Shown: positions 44,401 to 56,701, counted from the first letter of the stretch. The stretch is DNA of 64,000 nt from Streptosporangiaceae bacterium NEAU-GS5 (GCA_017592665.1 JAGFNW010000001.1:682001-746000); one strand, 5' to 3'. The notes: generated by a model not told the origin, from the sequence alone. Numbers and translations are program-made.

Positions 44401-45141
44401 GTGGCCCAGATCGATCCGGACAGCCCGGTTCCGAAGTACTTCCAGCTCCGCGAGATCCTCCTCGACCTGATCGAGAGCAACGAGCTCCAGATAGGCGCGG
44501 CGATCCCCTCCGAGCGCGAACTGTGCCAGCGCTTCGGGCTGTCACGCATGACCGTCCGCCAGGCGGTGGATCATCTGGTGTCCGAGGGACGGCTCCACCG
44601 GGTCCCCGGCAAGGGGACGTTCGTCGCCCGGCCGAAGATCGAACTGGCCCTCCAGCTGACCTCGTTCAGCGACGACATGCGAGCGCGGGGCATGGAGCCC
44701 GGCTCACGCGACCTTGACCGGCGCGTGGTCCGAGCCAGCGCCCACCTCGCCCGCGAGCTCGGCATCCAGCCGGGAGACGCGGTCCACTTCATCGAACGGC
44801 TGCGCACGGCGGACGGAGAGCCCCTGTCCATCGAGCGGGCCCACATCCCGGTGGCCATGGCGCCTGACCTGGACACTCACGATTTGTCAGGACGGTCCCT
44901 GTACGCCCTGCTCGAGTCCCGCTACGGGCTCGTGCTGGACGCGGGGGAGCTCACGATCGACGCCGGCATCGCCGATCCAAGCGACGCCGACCTGCTCAAG
45001 CTGCCCCGCGGCGGGGCGGTGCTGCTGCTGCAGCGCCGCTCCTTCTCCGGCGGGGTCTGCGCCGAACTCGGGGTATCCACCTACCGTGCCGACCGCTACC
45101 AGCTCAGAACACTCCTCGAGATCCCCACTCGACGCTCGTAA
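44401..45141 (+). CDS. dasR: GntR/HutC-family regulator DasR
   Basis: 246 aa from a GTG with GGAGG upstream. N-terminal winged helix (PKYFQLREILLDLIESNELQIGAAIPSERELCQRFGLSRMTVRQAVDHLVSEGRLHRVPGKGTFVA) and C-terminal UTRA effector domain (LTSFSDDMRARGMEPGSRDL...ELGIQPGDAVHFIERLR). In Streptomyces DasR represses GlcNAc uptake and chitin genes and is released by GlcN-6-P. Adjacent PTS genes and the operator in its own promoter support orthology and autoregulation. Confidence 0.92.
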   Translation: MAQIDPDSPVPKYFQLREILLDLIESNELQIGAAIPSERELCQRFGLSRMTVRQAVDHLVSEGRLHRVPGKGTFVARPKIELALQLTSFSDDMRARGMEPGSRDLDRRVVRASAHLARELGIQPGDAVHFIERLRTADGEPLSIERAHIPVAMAPDLDTHDLSGRSLYALLESRYGLVLDAGELTIDAGIADPSDADLLKLPRGGAVLLLQRRSFSGGVCAELGVSTYRADRYQLRTLLEIPTRRS

Positions 45142-45167
45142 TCCCCGATTTACTGGAGGAACCCCCC

Positions 45168-46499
45168 ATGAGTTCCACCTCCGCTGACGCGGGTCTGCCC
45201 GCCGCACCTGCCTCGCAGTCACCAGTCATGGCGACCTTGTCCAGGATCGGCCGCTCGCTGATGCTGCCGATCGCGGCCCTGCCCGCGGCGGCCATCCTGC
45301 TCCGGCTCGGCCAGGACGACCTGCTCGGCCGTACGGACAACGCCACCCTCGACAAGATCGCGCAGATCATCGGCGGGGCCGGCGGAGCGCTCTTCGACGC
45401 GCTGCCGCTGCTGTTCGCGGTCGGTGTCGCGGTCGGCTTCGCGCGGCGCGCGGACGGCTCGACGGCGCTCGCCGCCGTGGTCGGCTACCTGGTTTGGGAC
45501 CGCATCACCAAGCTGATGTTCTTCGACGCGTCGAGCGACCTCGCCGTGCACCAGAAGGTGACGCAGTCCATCGCCGGAGCCGACGGCAAGCCCGCGGAAG
45601 CGCTCAACCTCGCCGCGGCCAACCCAACGGGAGTCCTCGGCGGCATCCTGATCGGCCTGACCGCCGCCATCCTGTGGCAGCGCTACTACCGGATCAAGCT
45701 GCCCGCCTGGCTCGCGTTCTTCGGCGGCCGCCGGTTCGTGCCGATCATCACCGCGCTGGCCGCGCTGATCCTCGCCGTCATCTTCGGCCTGATTTGGCAG
45801 CCCATCGGCCAGGGCCTGACCAACTTCGGCGACTGGCTGGCCACCAACTCCACTCTCGGCGCCGGCATCTACGGCGTGGTCAACCGGGCGCTGATCCCGC
45901 TCGGCCTGCACCACTTCGTGAACTCCATCGTGTGGTTCACCGTGCCCGAGTGCACGGTCGGCGCGACGCACGCGGCCGGCGACCTGAACTGCTACTTCGC
46001 GGGACAGGACGGCGCCGGCGCCTTCATGGCCGGGTTCTTCCCGGTGATGATGTTCGGCCTGCCGGCCGCCGCCCTCGCCATCTGGCGCGCCGCGCCGTCG
46101 CACCGCCGCGCGGCCGTCGGCTCGATCATGATCTCCGCGGCGCTGATCTCGTTCGTGACCGGCATCACCGAGCCCATCGAGTTCGCGTTCATCTTCGTGG
46201 CGCCGATTCTCTTCGCGGTGCACGCGCTGCTCACCGGCGTCTCCATGGCGGTGGTCGCCGCCTTGGACGGCCGCCTGGGATTCGGGTTCTCGGCGGGCGC
46301 GATCGACGCGGGCTTGAACGCCACGAAGGACAACACGCACAACTTCTGGTTGATCATGTTGATAGGCGTGATCTACTTCGTGCTCTACTACGCGATCTTC
46401 AGCTTCCTGATCAAGAGGCTGAACATCATGACCCCGGGTCGCGAGCCCGAACCGGACGTCGACTCCGGCGAGGCCGCACCCGCGCGGGCCGGCGCGTAA
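45168..46499 (+). CDS. nagE2: PTS IIC component, N-acetylglucosamine permease
   Basis: 443-aa membrane permease of the glucose/GlcNAc superfamily. It has about ten hydrophobic segments, the sugar-binding motif GITEPIEFAFIFVAP and conserved LGLHHFVNSIVWFTVPEC. No IIB or IIA domain is attached. GGAGG precedes the ATG; it follows dasR by 26 nt and ends before a strong terminator. Confidence 0.95.
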   Translation: MSSTSADAGLPAAPASQSPVMATLSRIGRSLMLPIAALPAAAILLRLGQDDLLGRTDNATLDKIAQIIGGAGGALFDALPLLFAVGVAVGFARRADGSTALAAVVGYLVWDRITKLMFFDASSDLAVHQKVTQSIAGADGKPAEALNLAAANPTGVLGGILIGLTAAILWQRYYRIKLPAWLAFFGGRRFVPIITALAALILAVIFGLIWQPIGQGLTNFGDWLATNSTLGAGIYGVVNRALIPLGLHHFVNSIVWFTVPECTVGATHAAGDLNCYFAGQDGAGAFMAGFFPVMMFGLPAAALAIWRAAPSHRRAAVGSIMISAALISFVTGITEPIEFAFIFVAPILFAVHALLTGVSMAVVAALDGRLGFGFSAGAIDAGLNATKDNTHNFWLIMLIGVIYFVLYYAIFSFLIKRLNIMTPGREPEPDVDSGEAAPARAGA

Positions 46500-46515
46500 C
46501 GGTCTCCCGGTAAAC

Positions 46516-46546
46516 AGGGGCGTCCCTTCTCAGGGGGGACGCCCCT
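46516..46546 (+). terminator. Terminator after the IIC gene
   Basis: Perfect 11-bp stem AGGGGCGTCCC/GGGACGCCCCT with a 9-nt loop followed by TTTCC, 17 bp after the stop codon. Confidence 0.85.
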
Positions 46547-46721
46547 TTCCCGTTTCCGGCGCGACCGTTACGGCCGCGGTGGGCGCCAGGTTCGCGGCGC
46601 TTTCCTGGGTCAAGCGGTACGTAGCGGCGGCGGGAGAGCGGAAGTTGGTGATCGGGGCCATCGGCGGCCGGGACCGAAAACTCCTCCAGGGGTCAGAATC
46701 CACCTCGATCCCGGAGTCACG

Positions 46722-47183
46722 ATGTCCAAGCCGACACCCCTGCCCCGGCTGGTCCCCGTCCCCGCGGACCCTCCGTACGACGACGATGGCCGCATGCCCG
46801 TCGTCTACGGTGCACTGGCCCTGGCCTGCGCCCCCACGGGCGAACCCGGCTATGAACCGGCGGCGCGCGGGCCCATCGAGCCCGACGAGCGGCGGCTGCG
46901 CGGGCTCGGCCAGGCCGTCGCCGAGATCCTGGCCGGCCGCCGCCCGCCCGACACCGTGCAGGACCGCCTGACCGACACCGCCTACGCCGGCCTGGTCCGC
47001 GCCGGCCGGATGATCGAAAGCCGCCGCCCACCCCTGGTCGGCGCCCCGCACATCCAGCGCCCCCGCGCCGGAGTGATCGAGATGTGCCTGCTCGTCAACT
47101 GCGGCCACCGCAGCCGCGTCCTCGCCCTCCGCCTCGAGCGCTACGGCATCCGCTGGCTCGTCACCGACATCGAAACCGCCTAA
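46722..47183 (+). CDS. Rv3235-family protein
   Basis: 153 aa. A variable Pro-rich N-terminus (to ~45) is followed by a compact domain: RRLRGLGQAVAEILAGRRPPDTVQDRLTDTAYAGLV...HIQRPRAGVIEMCLLVNCGHRSRVLALRLERYGIRWLVTDIETA. Rv3235-type proteins sit next to secA in many actinobacteria, and here the gene converges on secA. Function unknown. 46547-46721 holds nothing recognised. Confidence 0.82.
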   Translation: MSKPTPLPRLVPVPADPPYDDDGRMPVVYGALALACAPTGEPGYEPAARGPIEPDERRLRGLGQAVAEILAGRRPPDTVQDRLTDTAYAGLVRAGRMIESRRPPLVGAPHIQRPRAGVIEMCLLVNCGHRSRVLALRLERYGIRWLVTDIETA

Positions 47184-47406
47184 CCCACGACGTCCCAATG
47201 AGCCGCCGGCCCACCCCTGCCACGCGCCCCACCTCGCCACGCGCGGTCGCCGCAGCCCGCGCCCCGCGGGCTCCCACCACCCGCGGGGCACCACCGGCCC
47301 CTGCGCACCCCGATCGACCCATCGCCCGTTCTCGCAGGGGGCGACGCCGATTCGGAACAGGGCTGGGCCGGGCGGATCGCGGTGGGTCCATTGATCGGCG
47401 AATGCG

Positions 47407-47439
47407 AAGCCCCCGCGGGTCATGGACCAGCGGGGGCTT
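47407..47439 (+). terminator. Terminator of the Rv3235-like gene
   Basis: Perfect 10-bp stem AAGCCCCCGC/GCGGGGGCTT, 13-nt loop, then T. It lies 223 bp after the stop codon; the intervening GC-rich sequence shows no gene. Confidence 0.65.
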
Positions 47440-47474
47440 TGACAGTCGCTCAGGTCATGTCTGAACGTCCGGCC

Positions 47475-47507
47475 TGCTGCCCGTCGCCAGCGGCGACGGG
47501 CAGCAGA
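47475..47507 (-). terminator. Terminator of secA
   Basis: Perfect 15-bp stem CTGCTGCCCGTCGCC with its complement and a 3-nt loop, 14 bp past the secA stop. It may work for both convergent genes. Confidence 0.85.
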
Positions 47508-47521
47508 GCGTCGGACACTCC

Positions 47522-50323
<2,802 letters not shown>

Positions 50324-50499
50324 TTTGTGAAGCTCCTCGCAGGTCTTCTGAAGTCTGGGGCAGGCATACTCCCCCGCTGCCATCGTAGGCCGTTCCCGTA
50401 GCAGACACAGCCACCGAAACATGCCGCAGGACAACGACGGAACAACGAAGCAGACGCCCCGACCGTTCCCCCGGCCGGGTCATCGGGTAAAAAGGCCCT

Positions 50500-50763
50500 A
50501 TGGCAGAGAGCGCACACCAGGGAAGCCACGCGGGCAGTGCCAAGTCGTGGCTCGCCGTCACCGTGATGCTGGTCGGTTTCACTGTGGGCGGTTTCGCGCT
50601 CACCGCAGGTCCCCAGTGGTTCCTGTTCTGGGTCGGGTGCGGGATCGTCGCGGCGGGAGGGCTGCTCGCCCTCGTCTTCGACATCTTCTCCGATGTGATC
50701 ATGGACACACCGCGCGTCATCCCGACGCAGCAGCATCACTCCCCGGTGGAACATCACCACTGA
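50500..50763 (+). CDS. HGxxPAAW-family small membrane protein
   Basis: 87 aa: a short polar N-terminus with a divergent motif (SHAGSAKSWLAV), two TM helices (~18-38, 45-65) and a cytoplasmic tail ending HHSPVEHHH. The family is common in actinomycetes and of unknown function. Divergent from secA across a 176-bp gap. Confidence 0.8.
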   Translation: MAESAHQGSHAGSAKSWLAVTVMLVGFTVGGFALTAGPQWFLFWVGCGIVAAGGLLALVFDIFSDVIMDTPRVIPTQQHHSPVEHHH

Positions 50764-50800
50764 AACGGTTTTGTCGGTGGCGCCGTCTAGCATCGGGGCC

Positions 50801-52018
50801 GTGACCGACCTCGTTGAGATTTCCGCCGATCAGGCCCGCAGAATCATCCTGCGGGCCCAGGGCTTCCTCGGTTCCGCTCCCCGCAAGAGCGGTGTCCCGG
50901 CCATGCTCCGCCGGCTCGGCGCCGTCCAGCTCGACACCATCTCCGTGCTGGCCCGCTCGCATGAGCTGGTCGCCTACGCGCGGCTCGGCGCGGTCGGGCG
51001 CGCGGCCGTCGAGCAGGCCTATTGGAGCGGCGGCGCGTTCGAATACTGGTGCCACGCCGCCTGCATCCTCCCCGTCGATCACTGGCCGCTCTACGGCTTT
51101 CGCCGCCGAGCCTTCCGGGAGCGGCGTTACCGCTGGCACGAGGTGCCGCCCACGGTCGACAAGGTGCTCGACCGGGTGCGGCTCGACGGCCCGATCTCGA
51201 CCAGCGACATCGGCGGCGCGCGGGTCAACGGTCGCGCCTCCGACACGACGCCGGCGGGCGCGTGGTGGGATTGGTCGGATTCCAAGATCGCCATCGAGTG
51301 GCTGCTCGACATCGGCGAGGTCGTCTGCGTCAAGCGCGTCGGCTGGCGCCGCATCTATGACCTGGCCGAGCGGGCCATCCCCGAGCACCTGCTCGCCGAC
51401 GATCCGACCGACGCCGAATGCGTGGCCCGGCTGGCGAGGGTCGCCGTGGAAGCGCTCGGCGTCGCCACCCGATCCGACATCGTCGACTTCATCCGGGTCA
51501 GCGGCCGCTATTTCGACATTCTCGACGAGGTCCTGCTCAACGGGGCCGCCGGCCTGGTTCCCGTACGCGTGACGGGCTGGCCGGCGCCGCGCCGCGCCGG
51601 AGCGCCCACGGCGTGGGCCGATCCGGCCGCTCTGGAGAGCGACCCGCGTGGGCGGCACCGGACGACGCTGCTGTCGCCGTTCGACTCCCTGGTCTGGGAT
51701 CGGCCGCGCACCGAGCGCGTCTTCCGGTTCAACCACCGCCTCGAGGCGTATGTGCCGAAGGACAAGCGCGTCCACGGCTATTTCTCGATGCCGGTGCTGG
51801 CCGGCGGGCGGCTGGTGGGCCGGGTCGACCCGGCGCGCGAGGGCGACACGCTGGTCGCCAAGCACGTCGTCTTCGAGCGCGGCAGCGGCCGGGTCGCGGC
51901 GGCGGCCGAGTCGATCAAGGAGGCCCTGCGCGAGGCCGCCACCTGGGTCGGCTGCACGAAGATCCGCATCGACCGCGTCAGCCCGGCCGACTTCACGCCC
52001 CTCTTCGACGACGCCTGA
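50801..52018 (+). CDS. YcaQ/AlkX-like DNA glycosylase family protein
   Basis: 405 aa of the HTH_42 (winged-helix) family. The first ~120 residues contain the QxD motif AVQLDTISVLARSHEL, which in E. coli YcaQ is the catalytic site for unhooking DNA interstrand crosslinks, followed by FEYWCHAACILPVDHWPLY. Later blocks TTLLSPFDSLVWDRPRTERVFRF and VHGYFSMPVLAGGRLVGRVDPARE are typical. Actinomycetes often use such enzymes for self-resistance to azinomycin-like products, but no biosynthetic genes are near. The GTG at 50801 is preferred to a TTG at 50771. Confidence 0.88.
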   Translation: MTDLVEISADQARRIILRAQGFLGSAPRKSGVPAMLRRLGAVQLDTISVLARSHELVAYARLGAVGRAAVEQAYWSGGAFEYWCHAACILPVDHWPLYGFRRRAFRERRYRWHEVPPTVDKVLDRVRLDGPISTSDIGGARVNGRASDTTPAGAWWDWSDSKIAIEWLLDIGEVVCVKRVGWRRIYDLAERAIPEHLLADDPTDAECVARLARVAVEALGVATRSDIVDFIRVSGRYFDILDEVLLNGAAGLVPVRVTGWPAPRRAGAPTAWADPAALESDPRGRHRTTLLSPFDSLVWDRPRTERVFRFNHRLEAYVPKDKRVHGYFSMPVLAGGRLVGRVDPAREGDTLVAKHVVFERGSGRVAAAAESIKEALREAATWVGCTKIRIDRVSPADFTPLFDDA

Positions 52019-52118
52019 CAGATCGCCAGGCCCAATTCAGCGACCCGCCGGCCCGGGCCACGTGCATGCCTGGTTCGCGCGGCGGGGCATGCTCCGGCGG
52101 GCGCGGCCTAGTGCCTTA

Positions 52119-52823
52119 CTAGGTGATCTCCAGGAGACGCTCGCGGACGGCGTAGACGACCGCTTCCATGCGGGAGTGCAGCTGCAGCTTCTCCAAGATG
52201 TTGCGGACGTGGTTCTTCACCGTGTTCTCGGAGATGAACAGCTCCTTGGCGATCTCTCGGTTGTTCATCCCCTTGGCCACCAGGCGCAGCACCTCCATCT
52301 CGCGCTCGGTCAGCCGGGGCGCCGGCAGCTGCGGGGGTCGCTCGGCCTCCTTCCGGCTCATCTGGGCGAACTCGGTGATCAGCTTCGCCGCCATAGCGGG
52401 ATTGATGAGCGACTGCCCGCCGTGCACCCCGCGCACCGCGTCGGGGACCTCGTCGAGCTGCACGTCCTTCAGCAGATATCCGGTGGCGCCGGCCTTGATG
52501 GCCTCGAAGAGATCTTCCTCCTCGTCGGAGACCGTGAGCATGATGATCCGGGTGCTCGGCACGGACTCCTTGATGGCGCGGGTCGCGCCGATCCCGTCCA
52601 TCCTGGGCATGCGAACGTCCATCAGCACGACATCGGGCAGCAGCCGGTCGGCCAGCCCGACCGCCTCCTTGCCATCGCTCGCCTCCCCGACGACCTCGAT
52701 GTCGGGCTCGGCCGCGAGGGCGAGCTCGAGGCTTCGGCGGATCAGGGCGTGATCGTCAACGATCAGCACGCGGATCGGCTCGCCAGGAGCGGTAGGGGTC
52801 GCCGCGTCCTCGGTCGGGGGCAC
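52119..52823 (-). CDS. Orphan NarL/LuxR-family response regulator
   Basis: 234 aa from a GTG with AAGGAGGAG 3 nt upstream. Receiver: [13 protein letters not shown], phospho-Asp in [14 protein letters not shown], Thr in [12 protein letters not shown], Lys in YLLKDVQ. C-terminal [51 protein letters not shown]. No kinase gene adjoins. In actinomycetes a regulator of this type sits next to hpf, as here. Target unknown. The frame is open to an ATG at 52865. Confidence 0.94.
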   Translation of the reverse strand: MPPTEDAATPTAPGEPIRVLIVDDHALIRRSLELALAAEPDIEVVGEASDGKEAVGLADRLLPDVVLMDVRMPRMDGIGATRAIKESVPSTRIIMLTVSDEEEDLFEAIKAGATGYLLKDVQLDEVPDAVRGVHGGQSLINPAMAAKLITEFAQMSRKEAERPPQLPAPRLTEREMEVLRLVAKGMNNREIAKELFISENTVKNHVRNILEKLQLHSRMEAVVYAVRERLLEIT

Positions 52824-52904
52824 GTCTCCTCCTTGCGGGGGCCAAGGTCGCTGAACCGCCATCATTACACGGGTTCACGCGAGCGTGAGGATCTTCGACG
52901 GCCA

Positions 52905-52941
52905 GGCCCGTGGATTCCACACGTGTAGGAATCCACGGGCC
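52905..52941 (-). terminator. Terminator of hpf
   Basis: Perfect 14-bp stem GGCCCGTGGATTCC/GGAATCCACGGGCC with a 9-nt loop, 20 bp past the hpf stop. It separates hpf from the response regulator, so the latter has its own promoter. Confidence 0.8.
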
Positions 52942-52960
52942 CGGACCGATCAGCGGTGCA

Positions 52961-53638
52961 TCAGTCTTCGACGAGCCGCAACACACCGTAGTCGTAACCG
53001 CGCCGCCGGTAGACGACGCTCGGGTGCCCGCACTCCTTGTCGCGATAGAGGTAGAAGTCGTGTCCGACGAGCTCCATCTCAAGGAGCGCCTGGTCGATCG
53101 TGATCGCGCTGCCCTGGTGATATTTCTCGCGGACGACGAGGGGGCCGTCGCCGTCCATCTCGATGGGGACGATCGGCTCGCCCGGGTCGCTCGTGGCCCG
53201 CGGCTGCGGGATCTCCGTCTCAGGCTCTGGCAGTGGTGGTGGCGGTGCTTGCTTGGGCGATTCCGTGATCAGCTGGTCGATGCCGGCCAGAGCCGCGGCC
53301 ACCTCGGCGGTCGAGGGTGGGCAGTTCTTGCCGTAATGGATCTTGCGCCGGTCGCTGAGGCGCCGCAGACGCGACTCCAGCTTCGCGAGTGCGATGTCGA
53401 GCGCGGAGAACCGATCATCCGCGGAGGCCTCGGCTCTGATGGCCGGCCCTTTGGAGTGGATGGTCAGCTCCACACGCTCGCGCTGGTCGCTCAGGCGTGG
53501 ATTGCGCTCTTTCGATACCTCCACATCCACGCGTATGAGCTGCTTGTTCAGTCGTTCGATTCTGGCCAGCTTGGTCGTCACATGATCGCGGAAGCGGTCA
53601 CTCACACCGGTGTGCCGTCCCTTGACGATGATGTCCAC
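52961..53638 (-). CDS. hpf: Long-form ribosome hibernation-promoting factor
   Basis: 225 aa. The N-terminal S30AE domain (MDIIVKGRHTGVSDRFRDHVTTKLARIERLNKQLIRVDVEVSKER) inactivates 70S ribosomes. A Pro-rich linker (~125-160) leads to the C-terminal dimerisation domain (IVPIEMDGDGPLVVREKYHQGSAITIDQALLEMELVGHDFYLYRDKECGHPSVVYRRRGYDYGVLRL) that joins two ribosomes into 100S particles. Expected to act in dormancy or stress. Confidence 0.97.
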   Translation of the reverse strand: MDIIVKGRHTGVSDRFRDHVTTKLARIERLNKQLIRVDVEVSKERNPRLSDQRERVELTIHSKGPAIRAEASADDRFSALDIALAKLESRLRRLSDRRKIHYGKNCPPSTAEVAAALAGIDQLITESPKQAPPPPLPEPETEIPQPRATSDPGEPIVPIEMDGDGPLVVREKYHQGSAITIDQALLEMELVGHDFYLYRDKECGHPSVVYRRRGYDYGVLRLVED

Positions 53639-54202
53639 GCAGATGGCCCCCCTTCGTCACTCGACTGAGATGGCTGGGCACCCGTCCGGCCGACCTGGTC
53701 TTCGTCCCCACATCCGCCTGCTGAGGGGTTCGCGGCTCCACGCCACTACTGCCCTTCTCCTCTGACGGAGGACATCTGGACCTCCGGGAAGGCAGGACTT
53801 ACCTCTAAGCCGCACCGTGATCGGTCGACGAAGAGTCGCCTTACGTGGGCCGTTTAGCCTGCGGCTGGCATCGGCTAGCCAGGCCGAACCCCTTTCGGGA
53901 GTCGGTCCGGCGCAACCACGGACCCGAACGGGTGCCATGTCCTGAACGCTAGTCGCTGCAGGGCCGAATGTCAGCGGGGCGATCGGTCAAAAGATCACGT
54001 TGCGTGATTTCCTCCCGAGATACCGATCCGGAGGATTGCGCGCGTTGATAGATGTTTGCGCCCTTATGTGAACGCCATTCGTGTCCAATGAGCAGGCCTG
54101 CTCGGTTGGTCAAGCCATGGAGGTGTGACCGGCTGGTCAGGCCTGGATTTGCGGGAAACTTTACCCAGCGTTACCGAATGTCGCACACGAATCTCGGGCG
54201 TG
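53639..54202. other. 564-bp intergenic region upstream of hpf
   Basis: No convincing gene is seen in any frame. The hpf-proximal half contains several short inverted repeats (GGAGG...CCTCC near 53767-53785; TAGCC...GGCTA at about 53855-53878; CCGA-CCC...GGG-TCGG near 53884-53905). These would be transcribed as a long structured hpf leader. The comF-proximal half is AT-richer and probably holds the hpf promoter. I recognise no riboswitch class. Confidence 0.5.
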
Positions 54203-54916
54203 TCACACCGACCGCAATCCCTTCCGGGCCTCAGAGCCGCCTCTGCGGCGCGTGGCGGCGACGGTCGCGGCCGCCCGCACCTCATGGCCGGCGACGCGAA
54301 GGGCACGCGCCGCCTCGGCCAGCGTGGCGCCGGTCGTGACGATGTCGTCCACCAGCACCACTGCGGGCGCTGAGGATGCCCGGGCAGGCCGTACGGACCT
54401 GGAGACGACCAGATAGGCCTCCTCGAGATTGGCGGCCCGCTGCGTGGCGCTCAGGCCCGCCTGGTCGGCCACGCGCCGGCGCTGCGTCAGGAGCGGGACC
54501 AGCGTGACGGGCGCCCCTTCGGCCCGCAGTCCGCGCACCGCAAGAGTCGCCATCCGCCGCACCGGATCGTGCCCGCGGATCCGGTAGGCCGCACGCGTGC
54601 TGGGAATCGGCACGACCTCCACCGCGGCGCCGACGGCTGTGACGGTCGCGGCCAGCGCGCCGGCGAGCGCCTCGGCCAGGACCGGGGCGACAGCCGTACG
54701 GCCGCGTTCCTTGCAGGCGAGCAGGAGCCGCCGCGTGACCCCGTCATAGTCGCCGGCCGACCAGCACGGTGGCATGCCGGGCGGGGAAGGCTCGGGAAGC
54801 CGCCGCGCGGGCACGCCTCGAACGCGTGCCGCGCACACCGGGCAGACCACGGATCCGGGCGCGTCACATCCGGCGCACCGCGGCGGCAGGATCAGATCGA
54901 GCAGCGGCGTCAGCAC
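54203..54916 (-). CDS. comF: ComF-family phosphoribosyltransferase-like protein
   Basis: 237 aa from a GTG. N-terminal zinc knuckle (CAGCDAPGSVVCPVCAAR) and C-terminal PRTase fold with the PRPP motif VVLVDDIVTTGATL. Competence-linked in transformable bacteria; in actinomycetes the role is unclear. It is 33 nt downstream of lpqB on the same strand and probably ends the mtrA-mtrB-lpqB transcript. Confidence 0.93.
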   Translation of the reverse strand: MLTPLLDLILPPRCAGCDAPGSVVCPVCAARVRGVPARRLPEPSPPGMPPCWSAGDYDGVTRRLLLACKERGRTAVAPVLAEALAGALAATVTAVGAAVEVVPIPSTRAAYRIRGHDPVRRMATLAVRGLRAEGAPVTLVPLLTQRRRVADQAGLSATQRAANLEEAYLVVSRSVRPARASSAPAVVLVDDIVTTGATLAEAARALRVAGHEVRAAATVAATRRRGGSEARKGLRSV

Positions 54917-54949
54917 GCGGTCACCGTGCCAGGCGCCACCGACAAACGA

Positions 54950-56701
54950 TCAGCCGAGGGGATAGACGGGCGCCGTCGCGGCGTCGCCGACCACCCGCAC
55001 CCAGGTGCCCTTCGTGTCGTCGTAGAGGCGGACCTCGCCCGCGTTGTCCTGATCGGGCTCGGTGCTGGCGAGAACGCGGTCAGGAGCGCCGGCGATCGAC
55101 TGGATATCGCTCTTGGGGTCGAGCCGGATGGTCTGGTTGTTCTCCTTCTCGCCTTCCAGGACCGACCACGCCGCCAACTCCTGGCTGGCCTTACCCTTCG
55201 ACAGGACCAGCAGCGTCGCCGCGTCCTGCCAGGCGATGGCGTTGATCAGGCCGGTCCGCGGGGGCACGAGGGACTGCACCTCCTGGATCCCCGCCGCGAT
55301 CCCGGAGCGCACGATCGTGCCGATCTTCACCTGTGGGCCTGATCCGTCGTCCACGATCATGGCTACCCGGGCGCCGTCCCGTGACACGCGGAGCGCCTTG
55401 AACTTCGCTCCCGTCAGATCCGGCGGGATGGTGACCCGATGCGGGTTGCCCGGGCCTACGGCGGTGAACACCTGGGTCTCGGTGTCGGAGACGCGGATGG
55501 CCGTCCAGACCGCGCCGTAGCGGTCCCACGAAGGCGGGGTCACGTCGGTGCCCTTGATCCACTGCTGCCACTGGCTCCCGGCGACCATGTCGGCCACCCA
55601 GATGCCGTTGCCGTCGGCGCGCGCCGCCACCCGCTGGGACTGGGCCGACACCGCCGGGTCGGTGAAGGGCATGGTGCCCTGCCCGGCCGCGCCGCCGACC
55701 GGATCGCCCGGGCCCTTCTCGGACGCCAGGCGCAGCACGCCGCCCTGCATGTAGAAGGCATCCGGGCTGCTGGTGAGCACGTTCGGGTCGTAGGCGTTCC
55801 ATTCCGTGGGCTTGAACGTCAGCCCGCCGCGGAACGGCTCCCCGTTGACCCGCACCTCGATGATCCGGCCCGCCACCAGGTCGCCGAGGGTCCAGGCGAG
55901 CTGGGCCTTCATGGCGTTCATCTGGTCGGACCTGATGTCGAGCAGCCCCGAGTCGAAGTCGACGACGACCGTGTTGCCCTCGACCGAGATCCGGTTGAGC
56001 TTGGCGCTCAGCGGGAAGGCGCTGGCCACGGCCGACCTGATGGTCTTGGTGGGCCCGGAGAGCAGGCGGCGCACGCGCGTCTCGGCGACGCCCGTGCTGG
56101 GGTCGATCGGCTCCCAGACGCGGTCGAGCACGAGCCCGGTCACGTGGGTCGCCGGCGGATAGTAGAGATCCATCTGCCGGTAGGCCCGCTTGAGGTCGTC
56201 GCTGGACAGCCACCGGCCGTCGGGCAGATCCGAGATCCGCCACTGGCCGTTGATCTTCGTCAGGCCGAACGGCTGGTCGCCCGCGGACGTCAGCGGGGCG
56301 AAGCGCCCTTCGCTGTCGATGGTCGCCTGGCTCTCGTACTTGAGCCTCACCGTCGTGTTCTTGTCGTCCGTGCTCACCGGGTCGGCGGTGAAGCGGCCGT
56401 CGTAGACCTGGGCCGTGTCGTACGGCTTCCACTTTCTGAGGGCTTCGGACGTCAGATAGAGCCTGGCCACGGCGAGCGTCGGGTCGTCGAAGCTGGCCGT
56501 GGCGGCCAGGAAGCCCTTGACGACGTCGAGCGGCTCGGCGTCCTTGCGCGGCGGCTCGGCGATGATCCGCACGTACGGCTGGCTGAGCGTGTCGCGGCCC
56601 GTGTCCTCGCCCCACACGCGCGGGCTGCCGCTGGTCGGGACGATGGCGCAGCCCGATCCGACGAGCATGACCACGGCCACGAGCAGGCGTTTAGTCCACA
56701 T
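54950..56701 (-). CDS. lpqB: Lipoprotein LpqB, MtrAB accessory factor
   Basis: 583 aa, lipobox VGSGC. An N-terminal domain and GerMN domain (LVLDRVWEPIDPSTGVAETRVRRLLSGP...LNRISVEGNTVVVDFDSGL) precede a C-terminal beta-propeller region with repeated strands to the end. LpqB binds the sensor domain of MtrB and modulates signalling. It overlaps mtrB by 11 bp. Confidence 0.96.
   Translation of the reverse strand: MWTKRLLVAVVMLVGSGCAIVPTSGSPRVWGEDTGRDTLSQPYVRIIAEPPRKDAEPLDVVKGFLAATASFDDPTLAVARLYLTSEALRKWKPYDTAQVYDGRFTADPVSTDDKNTTVRLKYESQATIDSEGRFAPLTSAGDQPFGLTKINGQWRISDLPDGRWLSSDDLKRAYRQMDLYYPPATHVTGLVLDRVWEPIDPSTGVAETRVRRLLSGPTKTIRSAVASAFPLSAKLNRISVEGNTVVVDFDSGLLDIRSDQMNAMKAQLAWTLGDLVAGRIIEVRVNGEPFRGGLTFKPTEWNAYDPNVLTSSPDAFYMQGGVLRLASEKGPGDPVGGAAGQGTMPFTDPAVSAQSQRVAARADGNGIWVADMVAGSQWQQWIKGTDVTPPSWDRYGAVWTAIRVSDTETQVFTAVGPGNPHRVTIPPDLTGAKFKALRVSRDGARVAMIVDDGSGPQVKIGTIVRSGIAAGIQEVQSLVPPRTGLINAIAWQDAATLLVLSKGKASQELAAWSVLEGEKENNQTIRLDPKSDIQSIAGAPDRVLASTEPDQDNAGEVRLYDDTKGTWVRVVGDAATAPVYPLG

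Noticed and set aside
47199-47464. Arg/Pro-rich frames between the Rv3235-like gene and secA
   Set aside because: No ribosome-binding site, biased composition, and two terminators occupy the region.
50801-52018. YcaQ-like gene as part of a DNA-alkylating antibiotic cluster
   Set aside because: No biosynthetic genes nearby; the neighbours are conserved housekeeping genes.
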